Positions 17,568 through 25,324 are shown, counted from the first letter of the stretch. The stretch is DNA of 64,000 nt from Pseudomonas mediterranea CFBP 5447 (GCF_000774145.1 NZ_KN322961.1:82423-146422); one strand, 5' to 3'. Notes: generated by a model not told the origin, from the letters alone. A program made the numbers and translations.

Positions 17568-17893
17568 GGTGGATTGCCTCCCCCGAACCGCTGGCGAATG
17601 AACGCCCAGAGGTCAGCGGCTTTGATGGCCCGGATGATTGCCGCGATGAGCGATCCGCCGAAGGTGCCCAGGAGGAACCCAACACCCGCCACGCTGCGCG
17701 GCTCGACTACTCCGAAGTAGGAACTGATCAGGCCCGTCAGGTAGTGGGCGCAGACAGCGCCCGAGAAAATGAAGATTGACCAGGCCTTTCGGTCTACAAG
17801 GTCGTCCCGGTGCCAAAAGCTGGCGGCGATCGCGCCGAGCAATCCCGCAAATGCCCAGTCGAGCTTATCGAACAGGCGCTGTAGTAACTCCAT
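17564..17893 (-). CDS. Holin-like membrane protein
   Basis: A 109-residue protein with three predicted membrane spans: WAFAGLLGAIAASFW (13-27), WSIFIFSGAVCAHYLTGLI (38-56) and VAGVGFLLGTFGGSLIAAII (68-87). It has a charged C-terminal tail. Size, topology and gene position are those of a class I holin. No endolysin or spanin gene is adjacent, so the lysozyme gene probably lies left of the window. Confidence 0.65.
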   Translation of the reverse strand: MELLQRLFDKLDWAFAGLLGAIAASFWHRDDLVDRKAWSIFIFSGAVCAHYLTGLISSYFGVVEPRSVAGVGFLLGTFGGSLIAAIIRAIKAADLWAFIRQRFGGGNPP

Positions 17894-17979
17894 GCGCTCG
17901 ACTCCGTTGGCATGACTTGATTTGAATCAGCCCCAGCAGCACTCCCAGCCGTGGCGATGGGTGTGGTGGAGCCAAAAAC

Positions 17980-18010
17980 GAAAAAGCCCCGGCTCAGGCC
18001 AGGGCTTTTC
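17980..18010 (-). terminator. Intrinsic terminator after the YodC-like gene
   Basis: On the minus strand AAAGCCC-TGGCCTGAGCCG-GGGCTTT runs into TTCG; the complementary stem is strong. It lies 19 bases past the stop of the gene ending at 18029. Confidence 0.8.
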
Positions 18011-18028
18011 TAAAACACATAAAGATCA

Positions 18029-18490
18029 CTAAATAGGCTTGACTGTTCCGATCTCGAACTCGCCTTTACTTTCACTCTTGCCTTGTATCCACTTGCAACC
18101 AACCAGATCGTGACGCACGGAACCGGTATTTCTCACAACCCGACCACCAATGCCCAGGGCACCAACACTAAAGTCTTTGGGGCCGCAACGATTCACAATC
18201 ATCCGGGGACCACCCGAAGCGAGCTCAACCATCTCTCCTTCCTTCGGATGATACATTTCAGTCGAGCTAACAAACTCCAGCTCCACCTTTTTCAATATCT
18301 TCCTATGCAACTCAGACTTTTCAAACCATTTGCATTCTACGTGATCGTGACTAAGCGTCTGCGGTACAACCATCCTCGCCGTTACGCCCAAAGCGCCGCC
18401 AACGTTAACAGGACCAGCGTCGATCACCGTCATTAGCTGATTGTTAAGTTTATAACGAACCACATCGCCCAGCTTCAATGCCCCACTCAT
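18029..18490 (-). CDS. Tandem YodC-like (DUF2158) protein
   Basis: A 153-residue protein with two copies of a small beta-barrel domain. Copy 1 spans about residues 7-58 (GDVVRYKLNNQLMTV ... VECKWFEK); copy 2 spans about 82-140 (GEMVELASGGPRMIV ... VGCKWIQG). The second copy keeps the SGGP-x-M motif; in the first it has decayed to LNNQLM. Single-domain YodC proteins are about 60-75 residues. Function is unknown. It has its own terminator and may be an independently expressed accessory gene. Confidence 0.75.
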   Translation of the reverse strand: MSGALKLGDVVRYKLNNQLMTVIDAGPVNVGGALGVTARMVVPQTLSHDHVECKWFEKSELHRKILKKVELEFVSSTEMYHPKEGEMVELASGGPRMIVNRCGPKDFSVGALGIGGRVVRNTGSVRHDLVGCKWIQGKSESKGEFEIGTVKPI

Positions 18491-18580
18491 CGCGAGCCTC
18501 CTTTTTGTGTCGCTACAACATGGGGGCTAGCAAAAAAAAAACAAGAGCGATCCACTGTACTGGTCATTCGCTTGAAAACG

Positions 18581-18606
18581 AAAAAGCCCCAGCAGATGCT
18601 GAGGCT
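18581..18606 (-). terminator. Terminator-like hairpin in gene-free stretch
   Basis: On the minus strand AGCCTCAGCA-TC-TGCTGGGGCT is followed by TTTTTCG. A 10-bp stem with one wobble or mismatch and a good U tract. Confidence 0.75.
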
Positions 18607-18824
18607 CAAAATAGGTGTGAGGATCTTCCCCCTCCTGTCCGCCAAAGGCTTTCTCTGCGTCGACGCCACTTTACATCTATCTCGCAGTCCAGTCTCGCGC
18701 CACCCCGGAGCATGTACGGCCAGGGTGCGCGGGCTGCCGGTATTTTCTCGTGTCACTGCACTACCGGCTTATCAGTATCCAGGCCTTCCCGAAGGCTGTC
18801 CTGGCTACAGGCAAATTCGAAGCA

Positions 18825-18854
18825 TAAAAAAGCCCGACTCAATGGTCGGGCTTT
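18825..18854. terminator. Bidirectional terminator
   Basis: AAAAAAGCCCGAC-TCAATG-GTCGGGCTTTT is nearly symmetrical with A and T tracts on both sides. It lies 15 bases past the stop of the small minus-strand gene ending at 18870. Confidence 0.8.
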
Positions 18855-18869
18855 TAGCGAGTATGAGAC

Positions 18870-19070
18870 TCAAATGAAATCGGCGGCAAGACCGCTTGCC
18901 AAGCAACTGCACCCTACGGCGTGAACGGTATCAACTACTGCTATTCCGAACGATTTAACCATAGAGCTAACCCCCTTCAAGGACAAAACCGCCTTGGTCG
19001 GCATTACATTATTAATGGCTTCTGATTTGATCGCGGCCAAACTTAACAACGCCAGGGTGCTAGTTGCCAT
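18870..19070 (-). CDS. Small unknown protein
   Basis: A 66-residue frame from an ATG with GGAAG just upstream (MATSTLALLSLAAIKSEAIN). The N-terminus is mildly hydrophobic and the C-terminus carries a Gly-Cys-Ser-Cys cluster. It ends 15 bases before a strong terminator, which supports expression. No family recognised. Confidence 0.45.
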   Translation of the reverse strand: MATSTLALLSLAAIKSEAINNVMPTKAVLSLKGVSSMVKSFGIAVVDTVHAVGCSCLASGLAADFI

Positions 19071-19186
19071 TACTTCCGGGGTTGAACCGGCGCCTCCGAG
19101 AAAATGGCTCGTCAATCCGCAACGCGCAAGATCGACAGGATGGGTAAATACTCTCTCACTTTCTCACTCATTGCAATGGCTTTTTG

Positions 19187-19732
19187 CTACGCGGCGTAAT
19201 TTTCGATCAGCCCCTCTGAATCCAACAGCTCCTGCGCAGTGGTCAGCGCCTCGTTGACTTCATCATCCAGCGCTTTGCGGATGTTCGATCGCCACCGGTA
19301 CCTGGTCGATTCTGGCTTGCCGTCGTTGTCCCAGTTGGTGATGTTGTACCAGGCTGCCGGCAGGACATTCGCAGACCGCTTGCCCTCGGCACCGGCGACT
19401 TGAGGGATTGCCCAAGTCAGAATCGCGCATTCTCGGAACCGCTGCGGCGCTGGCGACTTCACCGAGTTGAGCAGTTCAAGGATTGCACCATGCTTACGCT
19501 CGTCATGGGTCGAGTACTTCGCCACCAATGCCCGCCAATGCGCCGGCGACAGCGTTTTATGCAGCCGGCCAAACACCCAGCAGTCCTGGAGAAACGCCGC
19601 TTCCTTCCCGACGATCTCCCCCTTCTGCTTGGCGCACTGGACCTTGGGCTCGAAGTCGCAGCCGCCGGCGGAGTTAATGGTTTCCGCGGCCAGGGCCCGG
19701 ACTACTGCTGATACAACGTTCCGATAGGTCAT
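19187..19732 (-). CDS. Q-position protein, putative late antiterminator
   Basis: A 181-residue protein (MTYRNVVSAVVRALAAETIN) whose ATG overlaps the ninG stop by 4 bases. Directly after nin genes and before the late genes is where lambda places Q. It contains CDFEPKVQCAKQKGE near residue 29 and WYNITNWDNDG near 140. I do not recognise a specific Q family from the sequence, so the role rests on position and on the many terminators in the downstream late operon. Confidence 0.5.
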   Translation of the reverse strand: MTYRNVVSAVVRALAAETINSAGGCDFEPKVQCAKQKGEIVGKEAAFLQDCWVFGRLHKTLSPAHWRALVAKYSTHDERKHGAILELLNSVKSPAPQRFRECAILTWAIPQVAGAEGKRSANVLPAAWYNITNWDNDGKPESTRYRWRSNIRKALDDEVNEALTTAQELLDSEGLIENYAA

Positions 19733-20310
19733 GCTGCAGTCCTCTTCAGTTCGCGGGTCTTGGCCCGGTATTCGGCGGTCATCGCCTTCAGTTGCTCGAC
19801 GGTATATTTCTTCGGTTCGTGTGGGCCTTCCAGCCACTCGACGGCCTCGGCGCCAATCCGCTTCACCAGCTCGATACGGTAGTTCACGATGTCGCCGGAC
19901 TTGTGGTTGTTGCAGGGCGCGCACTGCTTGTGAACATTGAGCGGCTCGAAGCGCAGCTCAGGACTGGCTGCGACCGTCCGGTAGTGCCCGGCGTGATATT
20001 GGCCGTCGTGGTGCCGGCCGCAGCTCACACAAGGCAGGGCGGCATCGCGCAGGCGTACCCACTCGTTGAAGGCCTGCTGGGTGTCCTTCGCATGCGCAGC
20101 CCTGCTCTTCAGCTTCTCCTTGCGGACCTTGATCTCCCGGCGCTCGCGCTGGGCAAACGACTTGCGCTGCTTCTCCTGCCGCTGCCGCAGGATTGTCACG
20201 GCGCAATCTGGCGAACACCATGTCTGGAAGCTCACCATAGGAACGAAAGAGGCCCTGCACTCTGCTACGCGGCATCTCTTCGGGCGGGGTTGCTTGGCTA
20301 TGAGGCTCAT
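19729..20310 (-). CDS. ninG: NinG recombination protein
   Basis: A 193-residue protein starting MSLIAKQPRPKRCRVAECRA. It has a zinc-binding N-terminus (CRVAEC ... CSPDC), a Lys/Arg/Glu-rich coiled coil, then CVSCGRHHDGQYHAGHY and CAPCNNHKSGD. The last part is an HNH-like zinc fold. This is the NinG/Rap Holliday-junction endonuclease family, which aids phage recombination. It overlaps ninB by 4 bases. Confidence 0.92.
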   Translation of the reverse strand: MSLIAKQPRPKRCRVAECRASFVPMVSFQTWCSPDCAVTILRQRQEKQRKSFAQRERREIKVRKEKLKSRAAHAKDTQQAFNEWVRLRDAALPCVSCGRHHDGQYHAGHYRTVAASPELRFEPLNVHKQCAPCNNHKSGDIVNYRIELVKRIGAEAVEWLEGPHEPKKYTVEQLKAMTAEYRAKTRELKRTAA

Positions 20311-20777
20311 GCCGCCACCTCGCTCAGCAGGTCGCTGAACACCACACCCTGGCCAATGAAGTAGGCGGCGATGCGATCTGTGTACTGGACGCCCTGGGCA
20401 CGATTGAACAAGCTGGTAACCGGGAACCCGTCCGGGCCGAAGAGCTTGCACTCGCCCATCATCGCCAGCTTCGTCTCATACGGCAGGTGACGCATCACTT
20501 TGTACCAAGCCGCCTGGAAGCCGGAATCCTCGTTGAGCAGGATCTGTACGCCTATGTGAAGCTTGCAGTAACGTCGGGCGTCGGCTGGGTCGCCGATCTG
20601 GGTCATTTCCGAGATCCGCTTGTACATCGCGAACCACAGGGCGTTCTGGTCAAGCGTACGATCCTTGCCCGGGCGCAGGGACACAACCACGAACTTCTTG
20701 TCCCGATACATCGTGCTGAGCTTGGTGATGGCCTCGGAGAGCTTGGCCTGGCAGTTGACGCTGATCTTGTCGATCAC
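20307..20777 (-). CDS. ninB: NinB recombination protein
   Basis: A 156-residue protein with KKFVVVSLRPGKDRTLDQNA near residue 30 and a helical C-terminus, matching NinB (Orf). NinB binds single-stranded DNA and helps load annealing/exonuclease proteins, fitting the Erf and YqaJ genes on the other arm. It overlaps the upstream 85-residue gene by 4 bases. Confidence 0.9.
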   Translation of the reverse strand: MIDKISVNCQAKLSEAITKLSTMYRDKKFVVVSLRPGKDRTLDQNALWFAMYKRISEMTQIGDPADARRYCKLHIGVQILLNEDSGFQAAWYKVMRHLPYETKLAMMGECKLFGPDGFPVTSLFNRAQGVQYTDRIAAYFIGQGVVFSDLLSEVAA

Positions 20778-21031
20778 TGGCCGAACTCCTTGAGCAGTTG
20801 ACGTGCGCCCGTAACGGCACCCTTATCGCCGGATGTGTTGCTGATATCGGAAAGGAAGTCACGCAGGCGCTTGTTCTCGGCCAGTAGTTCCAGCGCCACC
20901 TCCTCCACGGTCTTTGGGCCCAGGAATTCCTGAAGGGCTTCGGTGTTGCGCTGCCAGTCTGCGCAGTCAGCGCGGAATGATGCGGCTTCGGCCCAGAGCA
21001 GCTGTTGCAGTTTGATTTTGTCGATGGTCAT
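20774..21031 (-). CDS. Small phage protein, nin-like region
   Basis: An 85-residue helical protein (MTIDKIKLQQLLWAEAASFR) with a leucine-heptad stretch VEEVALELLAENKRLRDFL. It overlaps both neighbours by 4 bases (ATGA), so it belongs to a tightly coupled operon. No family recognised. Confidence 0.7.
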   Translation of the reverse strand: MTIDKIKLQQLLWAEAASFRADCADWQRNTEALQEFLGPKTVEEVALELLAENKRLRDFLSDISNTSGDKGAVTGARQLLKEFGQ

Positions 21032-21825
21032 TGCGCCGCCCTCCTCTCTCCCAGTTCCTGGGCCTGCTGGATCAGCATCGCCCGGCGATCCGCCAATTCG
21101 TTGGCCGCTTCAATCCGCATTTCGGTCTTCCTGTTGGCGCTGGCTCTCCGAAACTCCAGCATTGACTGCCTCACCATCTGGAGCTTTGCGCGAAGCTTTG
21201 ACGAAGGCCGCGCAACCTCACCGGTGAGTAGCGCCACCACCGCCCGCCCGTCTTCGGTGACCGGCTCGACACTCAGGTCTGCTAGGTACTTCCGTCCGTG
21301 CTCTTGTGGGATCCGTTTCATCTCAACGGCTTTGGTGACCGCCTGGATCCTGCGACTAGCATCGAAGCCCACAGAGACATGCCAGTTGACTGGCTTCGCA
21401 TCCTCACGGGCCTGGCCGACAAATCGCTCGTAAGCACTGTTGAACGCCATGCGGGCGCCGACTTTGTCGCCGGCATCGAGCACGGGTTTGGCAGCAGCCA
21501 GGGCAAGCTGGATTTCGTCGGTCAGCACCACGGTTTCGAACTCATCATTCGTGGTCATGGCAATAGCCCAGGCCTCGTCCTTGCCCGGGCGGCCGTCGGA
21601 TGACTGGACGCGCTGCAGGATGTCGGCCATTGCCAGCTTGCCCTTCACTTCGAAGCGGCATGCCTTCAACGCGGCTTTGACGACAGGAACCGAGTAGGCG
21701 CAGAGGTCTTCGGCCATCATCGCCGCGGTGCCGGGGTTCATTTCCTGGCCCATGGCTTCGGCCGTCGCGCAGATGGCAGCAGCCAACCCGGCAACCTGTT
21801 GATCGTTCATTTCAAAGGTATTCAT
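21028..21825 (-). CDS. Replication-region protein at the lambda P position
   Basis: A 265-residue mostly helical protein (MNTFEMNDQQVAGLAAAICA). The first 75 residues hold the helices AEDLCAYSVPVVKAALKACRFE and LAMADILQRVQSSDGRPG, a pattern often seen in phage replication loader-like proteins. The C-terminal 90 residues are a charged coiled coil. It overlaps the O-like gene by 14 bases. The place after O suggests a helicase loader; no direct sequence proof. Confidence 0.55.
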   Translation of the reverse strand: MNTFEMNDQQVAGLAAAICATAEAMGQEMNPGTAAMMAEDLCAYSVPVVKAALKACRFEVKGKLAMADILQRVQSSDGRPGKDEAWAIAMTTNDEFETVVLTDEIQLALAAAKPVLDAGDKVGARMAFNSAYERFVGQAREDAKPVNWHVSVGFDASRRIQAVTKAVEMKRIPQEHGRKYLADLSVEPVTEDGRAVVALLTGEVARPSSKLRAKLQMVRQSMLEFRRASANRKTEMRIEAANELADRRAMLIQQAQELGERRAAQ

Positions 21826-22738
21826 TGCGCTCTCCTGCCTGGCGCTTGGCCAAGACCATTTGCGCAGCCTGCTCGGCAGCGGAGACGTTCGCCTCGGTAC
21901 GCTCCATCTGGCGAGCGGTCGTCCCGTTGATGCGTTGACCGGTCACCCACTGGGTGTGGTAGCTCTCAGCGTTGGCCAGCAGCTCGTTGAGGCTGTGGCA
22001 TTTGCGAAGGACTGCCGCATCGCTCGTTCTCAAAAAATGGGCAGCGACGTGATGGGCAACATCCGCGCCGAGGCGGTCGACGAGCTGACCGAGCTGACCA
22101 CCAACCTTGGCGTTCCACACCGGCCAGGTGCTGTACCGCTTGCGGTAGGCCATGGCGTAGTTCGCCCAGACTTTGAAGGTCTTGCAGGCTTGGTCCTTTG
22201 GCCCTGGCATGTCAGCGGGGATCTCGACCCGGGGCGCCTCGGTGCGGTCAACAACCAGCACCAGGTTGCGAGATTGAGCCGGTGCGGCCTCGGCGTGAGC
22301 CGGGGCTGCAACTGGTTCAATGACCGGTTCATTGACTGGTTCAGAAGAGTGACTGGTTCTGGGTGCAGCTCCTGCACTACCCCCTGGTGCAGGAGATTCA
22401 CTAGGGGGTGAACCTGCTGCACCTCCCTGGTGAATCTGCTGCACTACCCCTGGTGCAGGAGGTGCACCACCATCCAGTGTCAGGAAGTAAACGTTGGAAG
22501 AGTTACCCTTGGGGCCGCCCTTGCGGATTTCCTTGCGCAGCAGGCCAGCCTGCTCCAGGGCAGTGATGTGGTTCATGACGGAACGCTTGCTGATCTCGCA
22601 CTGGTCGGCGATGTGCTGATAGGAAGGCCAGCATTCGCCCATGTCGCTGGCGTTGTCTGCCAACTTGATCAGCACCAGCTTGCGCAATGGATTGCCGACG
22701 CGAATTTTCATCGCGGCGACCATAAGTCCCATGCTCAT
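21812..22738 (-). CDS. Phage replication initiator, lambda O-like, with winged helix
   Basis: A 308-residue protein. Residues about 15-75 form a winged helix-turn-helix (CEISKRSVMNHITALEQAGL). The middle (about residues 88-140) is a low-complexity Pro/Gly/Ala linker whose DNA contains direct repeats. The C-terminal half (about 180-300) is a conserved domain with YRKRYSTWPVWNAKVGGQ and NELLANAESYH. This domain layout, with origin iterons in the middle of the gene, is that of lambda O. The start overlaps the HNH gene by 4 bases. Confidence 0.75.
   Translation of the reverse strand: MSMGLMVAAMKIRVGNPLRKLVLIKLADNASDMGECWPSYQHIADQCEISKRSVMNHITALEQAGLLRKEIRKGGPKGNSSNVYFLTLDGGAPPAPGVVQQIHQGGAAGSPPSESPAPGGSAGAAPRTSHSSEPVNEPVIEPVAAPAHAEAAPAQSRNLVLVVDRTEAPRVEIPADMPGPKDQACKTFKVWANYAMAYRKRYSTWPVWNAKVGGQLGQLVDRLGADVAHHVAAHFLRTSDAAVLRKCHSLNELLANAESYHTQWVTGQRINGTTARQMERTEANVSAAEQAAQMVLAKRQAGERNEYL
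22311..22470. repeat. Iteron cluster, candidate phage replication origin
   Basis: Two repeat sets lie inside the O-like gene. Set 1, 22311-22359: four copies of ACYGGTTC, most as TGACYGGTTC, with uneven spacing. Set 2, 22371-22470: three copies of CTGC-(A/TGCA)C..CCC-TGGTG (starting about 22371, 22413 and 22435), with partial inverted copies at 22397 and 22457. Lambdoid phages keep their origin as iterons in the middle of the O gene, and this is the same position. Confidence 0.6.
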
Positions 22739-23322
22739 GCCACACCTCCGGAGAAGGCGCGGAAATCAATCGTCTGCACACCTTTCCAGCTATTGCAGGA
22801 CATGCAGAGGGTTTGGAGGTTGCCCAAAGAGGCCTCTCCGCCTTGGCTTTCAGGTTTGATGTGATCAGCCCTCAAGCGAATCAGCACCGAGCAGCCACAG
22901 CGCAGACAGGCGTGACCGTCGCGGGAGAACACTCGAGCGCGCAGGCCGGATGGAATTGGCTTTTTTTTCGACCTGCGCCGTGGCGGGAGGACTGGGGGTT
23001 GGTAGGCGGTGACGCGCCCCATTCGATCCGGGTTCCACTCGCAGCCTTTTTCGGTGAGTCGAAATGCCTCAGCGCGCAGCTCGATCAATCCGGCCTCCTC
23101 CAGGGCCTTCAGCATGCGGTAAGCGGTGTCCGGTTTATCGGTGAGCAGCGGCAGTTCCTCGGTGATCTTTGCCTTGCTCAGCGCGAAGAAGACTCCGTCG
23201 TCAGTCTTGACCGGCTTGGCCCAACTCGGGCAGCCGTAGACGAACGCGAACAGCAGAGCCTGTTGGGAGTTCAACCCCCACTCCAGCGCCTTCGCCTGGT
23301 TGATCGTCACGGTGAATTGCAT
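22735..23322 (-). CDS. HNH nuclease-like protein with N-terminal winged helix
   Basis: A 195-residue protein starting MQFTVTINQAKALEWG. Residues 1-90 look like a DNA-binding winged helix (ITEELPLLTDKPDTAYRMLKA). After a basic linker (PPRRRSKKKP) residues 125-190 form an HNH domain: CLRCGCSVLIRLRADHI, then NLQTLCMSCNSWKG. Such genes sit upstream of O in several Pseudomonas prophages. Role unknown; it may process replication or recombination intermediates. Confidence 0.75.
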   Translation of the reverse strand: MQFTVTINQAKALEWGLNSQQALLFAFVYGCPSWAKPVKTDDGVFFALSKAKITEELPLLTDKPDTAYRMLKALEEAGLIELRAEAFRLTEKGCEWNPDRMGRVTAYQPPVLPPRRRSKKKPIPSGLRARVFSRDGHACLRCGCSVLIRLRADHIKPESQGGEASLGNLQTLCMSCNSWKGVQTIDFRAFSGGVA

Positions 23323-23323
23323 G

Positions 23324-24175
23324 TCAGGCCTTCCCGACCAATTTGGCCAGTTCAAGGAAGTGATCGACGTACCAATGAGGCTGCGTCTCGCGTGGACATT
23401 GGGGGCTGGTTAGGTTCTTGCCGTACTGAAGACCCTTTTCAGTCACGGACCAAAACGGAACCATCTCGCCCTTGGAGTTTTTGCGCTGGAGCTGCTTGAG
23501 AAAGCCATGGGCCGCCAGGGCATTGTTGAAGGCGGCAGGCGAGCAACGGATGCCGTTGTCCTTCAGGAGGGCCGTGGCCGACTTGGTGGGCATCGAGGAT
23601 CCGCCGGCAGAATCAGGCGCGGCGTCCACGGCATAGCCAGGCAGGAATTTGGCGTCCAAACCGTTGTTGGTGGCGATCTGAGCGAGCATCATCATCTTGC
23701 TGGACGGCGCCGGCTTGAGCAGGCGGTCGAAGCATTCCAAGATGGCGAGCTCACCGACGATCTTGGAATTGTTCGGGCCCTGGGTGGAGAACGTGCCGGT
23801 TTTTCGAATGGCCGGCAGGACCTGGCCCACTACCCACTCTTCGAAACTTTCCGCGGCAGGCAGCTTGGATTTCATCACCAGGCGGTATAGGTCGCGCTCC
23901 GGTATAATGGTCATGAAACCACCACCCTGTTTCGGGGTAGTGGTAGCAGCCTTGCAGTGGCGAGCTACGGCGTTCTCCGGCTTGGAGTAGCCAAGGGCGT
24001 CGGCGACGTCACGGGCGATAAACCATGGATCACCGAGCCTGTCGGTGATGACGCGGATCGCGGCGCCGTCGAAGTCGAACGGAATCACAGAAGAATTGCG
24101 CGACACGTTTTCAGATCCGGCAAAACGTGTCGCGACATTGGCCGGGCTATTGATCGTTTGGTTGGGTTGGTGCAT
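23324..24175 (-). CDS. Phage antirepressor with BRO N-terminal domain
   Basis: The start at 24175 (MHQPNQTINSPANVATRFAG) follows TGGAG at 7 bases. Residues about 33-125 are a BRO-N domain: VITDRLGDPWFIARDVADAL, GYSKPENAVARHCK and LYRLVMKSKLPAAESFEEWV. The C-terminal 130 residues are a separate DNA-binding-like domain. BRO antirepressors bind or titrate CI-type repressors. Here the gene follows the CII-like gene across a terminator. Confidence 0.8.
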   Translation of the reverse strand: MHQPNQTINSPANVATRFAGSENVSRNSSVIPFDFDGAAIRVITDRLGDPWFIARDVADALGYSKPENAVARHCKAATTTPKQGGGFMTIIPERDLYRLVMKSKLPAAESFEEWVVGQVLPAIRKTGTFSTQGPNNSKIVGELAILECFDRLLKPAPSSKMMMLAQIATNNGLDAKFLPGYAVDAAPDSAGGSSMPTKSATALLKDNGIRCSPAAFNNALAAHGFLKQLQRKNSKGEMVPFWSVTEKGLQYGKNLTSPQCPRETQPHWYVDHFLELAKLVGKA

Positions 24176-24204
24176 GATTTGCTCCACGAGTTTTACTGTT
24201 GTTG

Positions 24205-24234
24205 AAAAAGCCGGGATTGCGCCCCGGCTTTTTT
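24205..24234. terminator. Bidirectional terminator between CII-like and antirepressor genes
   Basis: AAAAAGCCGGG-ATTGCGC-CCCGGCTTTTTT has A and T tracts on both sides, so it can stop transcription either way. On the minus strand it follows the CII-like gene by 11 bases, as tR1-like sites do in lambda. Confidence 0.85.
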
Positions 24235-24245
24235 GTGTCTGAAAT

Positions 24246-24677
24246 TCAGGCCGCCTTCAGCGACTCGCGCAGCACATGCAGTGCATCGATCGCTTCCTGG
24301 ATGGCTTTGTCGCCCTGGGCTTTTTCGTGCTGGCTGATGTGGTTGTCTGCCGTGGCATCGAAGATCAGCCGACCCACGTCGCCGCACTCAGCAGTCAAGT
24401 GGCACAGAGCAGCCATGAGCGGCTTCGGGTCTGGGCGCTTACGTCGAATCACATCGCATTCGAACTCGTTAGCCAGCGAGCCAAGAACGGCAAGGCGCCC
24501 TTCTTCGGAGAGATGCGTGAGAACCTGCCCAAACATTTCCAGGTTCATGCGGTGCGCTTCACGGTTCGGATTCGCGCAATCAAGCAGCCGGGTTTCGTTG
24601 ACGCCCATGCGCTTCGCCAGCGCGGTCCCGCCGCCAGCCTTAACTTCGCGATGCAGGGTCCGTTCGAATTCTTCCAT
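24246..24677 (-). CDS. CII-type phage regulator (CP76 family)
   Basis: A 143-residue protein from the ATG at 24677, which has GAGAGG 10 bases upstream. It starts MEEFERTLHREVKAGGGTAL with a helix-turn-helix (LAKRMGVNETRLLDCANPN) at about residues 20-40. A helical domain follows, with LTHLSEEGRLAVLGSL. This is the phage regulatory protein CII (CP76) family. It likely activates lysogeny promoters. The frame stays open upstream to 24899 but that part has no ribosome site. Confidence 0.8.
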   Translation of the reverse strand: MEEFERTLHREVKAGGGTALAKRMGVNETRLLDCANPNREAHRMNLEMFGQVLTHLSEEGRLAVLGSLANEFECDVIRRKRPDPKPLMAALCHLTAECGDVGRLIFDATADNHISQHEKAQGDKAIQEAIDALHVLRESLKAA

Positions 24678-24974
24678 TGCGAAAACCTCTCTTCTTCTCG
24701 CGTGGCAGTCCGCCACTACTTCCACGATGATTTGCTTACCAAACGAATCACGGAAAATTCCATGACCGACCAACCGGAACTCCAAGGTGAAATAGCTGCC
24801 CTCTGCTGCTTCATCGTCGCCTTGGGGTCCATCCTTCCGCTGTCTTGCCAAATAAGGCTTTCCCCAGCATTCGAATCTCGATGTGAGGCGATGCGACACA
24901 CCGACTGACGCCTGAGGAGCTGCAGGGTTTTGATAAGGCGGCGCTCTCGCTCAGATCAACGCGCCAGGTCCCTC
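24678..24974. other. Leader between cro and the CII-like gene
   Basis: About 300 bases with no minus-strand gene of its own. The minus-strand frame is open in phase with the CII-like gene but lacks a start site with a ribosome signal. A short plus-strand frame lies at 24762-24908. Confidence 0.4.
24762..24908 (+). CDS. Possible small plus-strand protein
   Basis: A 48-codon frame (MTDQPELQGEIAALCCFIVA) with ordinary residue use, a hydrophobic core and CGGAAAA upstream. It opposes the cro-cII transcript. It may be real or a chance frame; no family recognised. Confidence 0.3.
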   Translation: MTDQPELQGEIAALCCFIVALGSILPLSCQIRLSPAFESRCEAMRHTD

Positions 24975-25211
24975 CTAAGCAGCGCCGCGCAGGACCTTAT
25001 GGGCTAGGTCAACGAGATCGGGACGAAGACCGGCAATAGTGATCTCTCCTCCTGATGCATCCTGAAGGCGCTCAGCAAGCTCCGCAGAGGCTTTGCGGTG
25101 GCCGCCTGCTAACTGCCAAAGATGGCCTACAGTGGTCTTTGCGGCGGCCGCGACGTCTTGGCGCCGATCATTCGCAGCATTGGCGAGCCAGTCTCGCAGA
25201 TGGTCATTCAT
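24975..25211 (-). CDS. Cro/YdaS-like repressor
   Basis: A 78-residue protein (MNDHLRDWLANAANDRRQDV) with a helix-turn-helix, AAAAKTTVGHLWQLAGGHRK, at about residues 20-45 and the YdaS-like ending. AAGGAG lies 6 bases before the ATG at 25211. It is divergent from the CI gene and its -10/-35 elements overlap operator 1. Expected to shut off cI and early promoters in lytic growth. Confidence 0.82.
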   Translation of the reverse strand: MNDHLRDWLANAANDRRQDVAAAAKTTVGHLWQLAGGHRKASAELAERLQDASGGEITIAGLRPDLVDLAHKVLRGAA

Positions 25212-25235
25212 GGAATTCTCCTTACACACGGAGTG

Positions 25236-25305
25236 AATTTAGCTTAGGGCTAATTTCAGAGCAAGGAAATAATTTAGCTATGAGCACATTTAGCAATAAG
25301 CTAAA
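25236..25305. promoter_or_regulatory. Right operator region (OR-like) and pR
   Basis: Three copies of TTTAGC-N5-GCTAAA: 25238-25254 (TTTAGC TTAGG GCTAAT), 25273-25289 (TTTAGC TATGA GCACAT, weak right half) and 25289-25305 (perfect). On the minus strand TTGCTC at 25259-25264 and TAAATT at 25236-25241 are 17 bases apart and form pR for cro; the first operator lies between them. Spacing of operator centres is 35 and 16 bases. Confidence 0.75.
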
Positions 25306-25324
25306 CGCTGGCATTCTTGCGCAT

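Larger units (their letters stand above)
18491..18869. other. Gene-free stretch with two terminators
   Basis: No convincing coding frame is present on either strand. The stretch holds two strong hairpins (18581-18606 and 18825-18854). The roughly 210 bases between them have balanced composition; the only longer minus-strand frame starts at a GTG and has atypical residue use. Confidence 0.6.

Noticed and set aside
19060..19140. tRNA-like sequence on the minus strand (CCGGTTCAACCCCGG preceded by a CGAG-loop-CTCG stem).
   Set aside because: The T stem is only 4 bp, the anticodon loop lacks the invariant U33, and no acceptor stem pairs with the 3' part.
22311..22470. CRISPR-like array.
   Set aside because: Repeats are short, degenerate and unevenly spaced, lie within a coding gene, and no cas gene is present; iterons explain them better.
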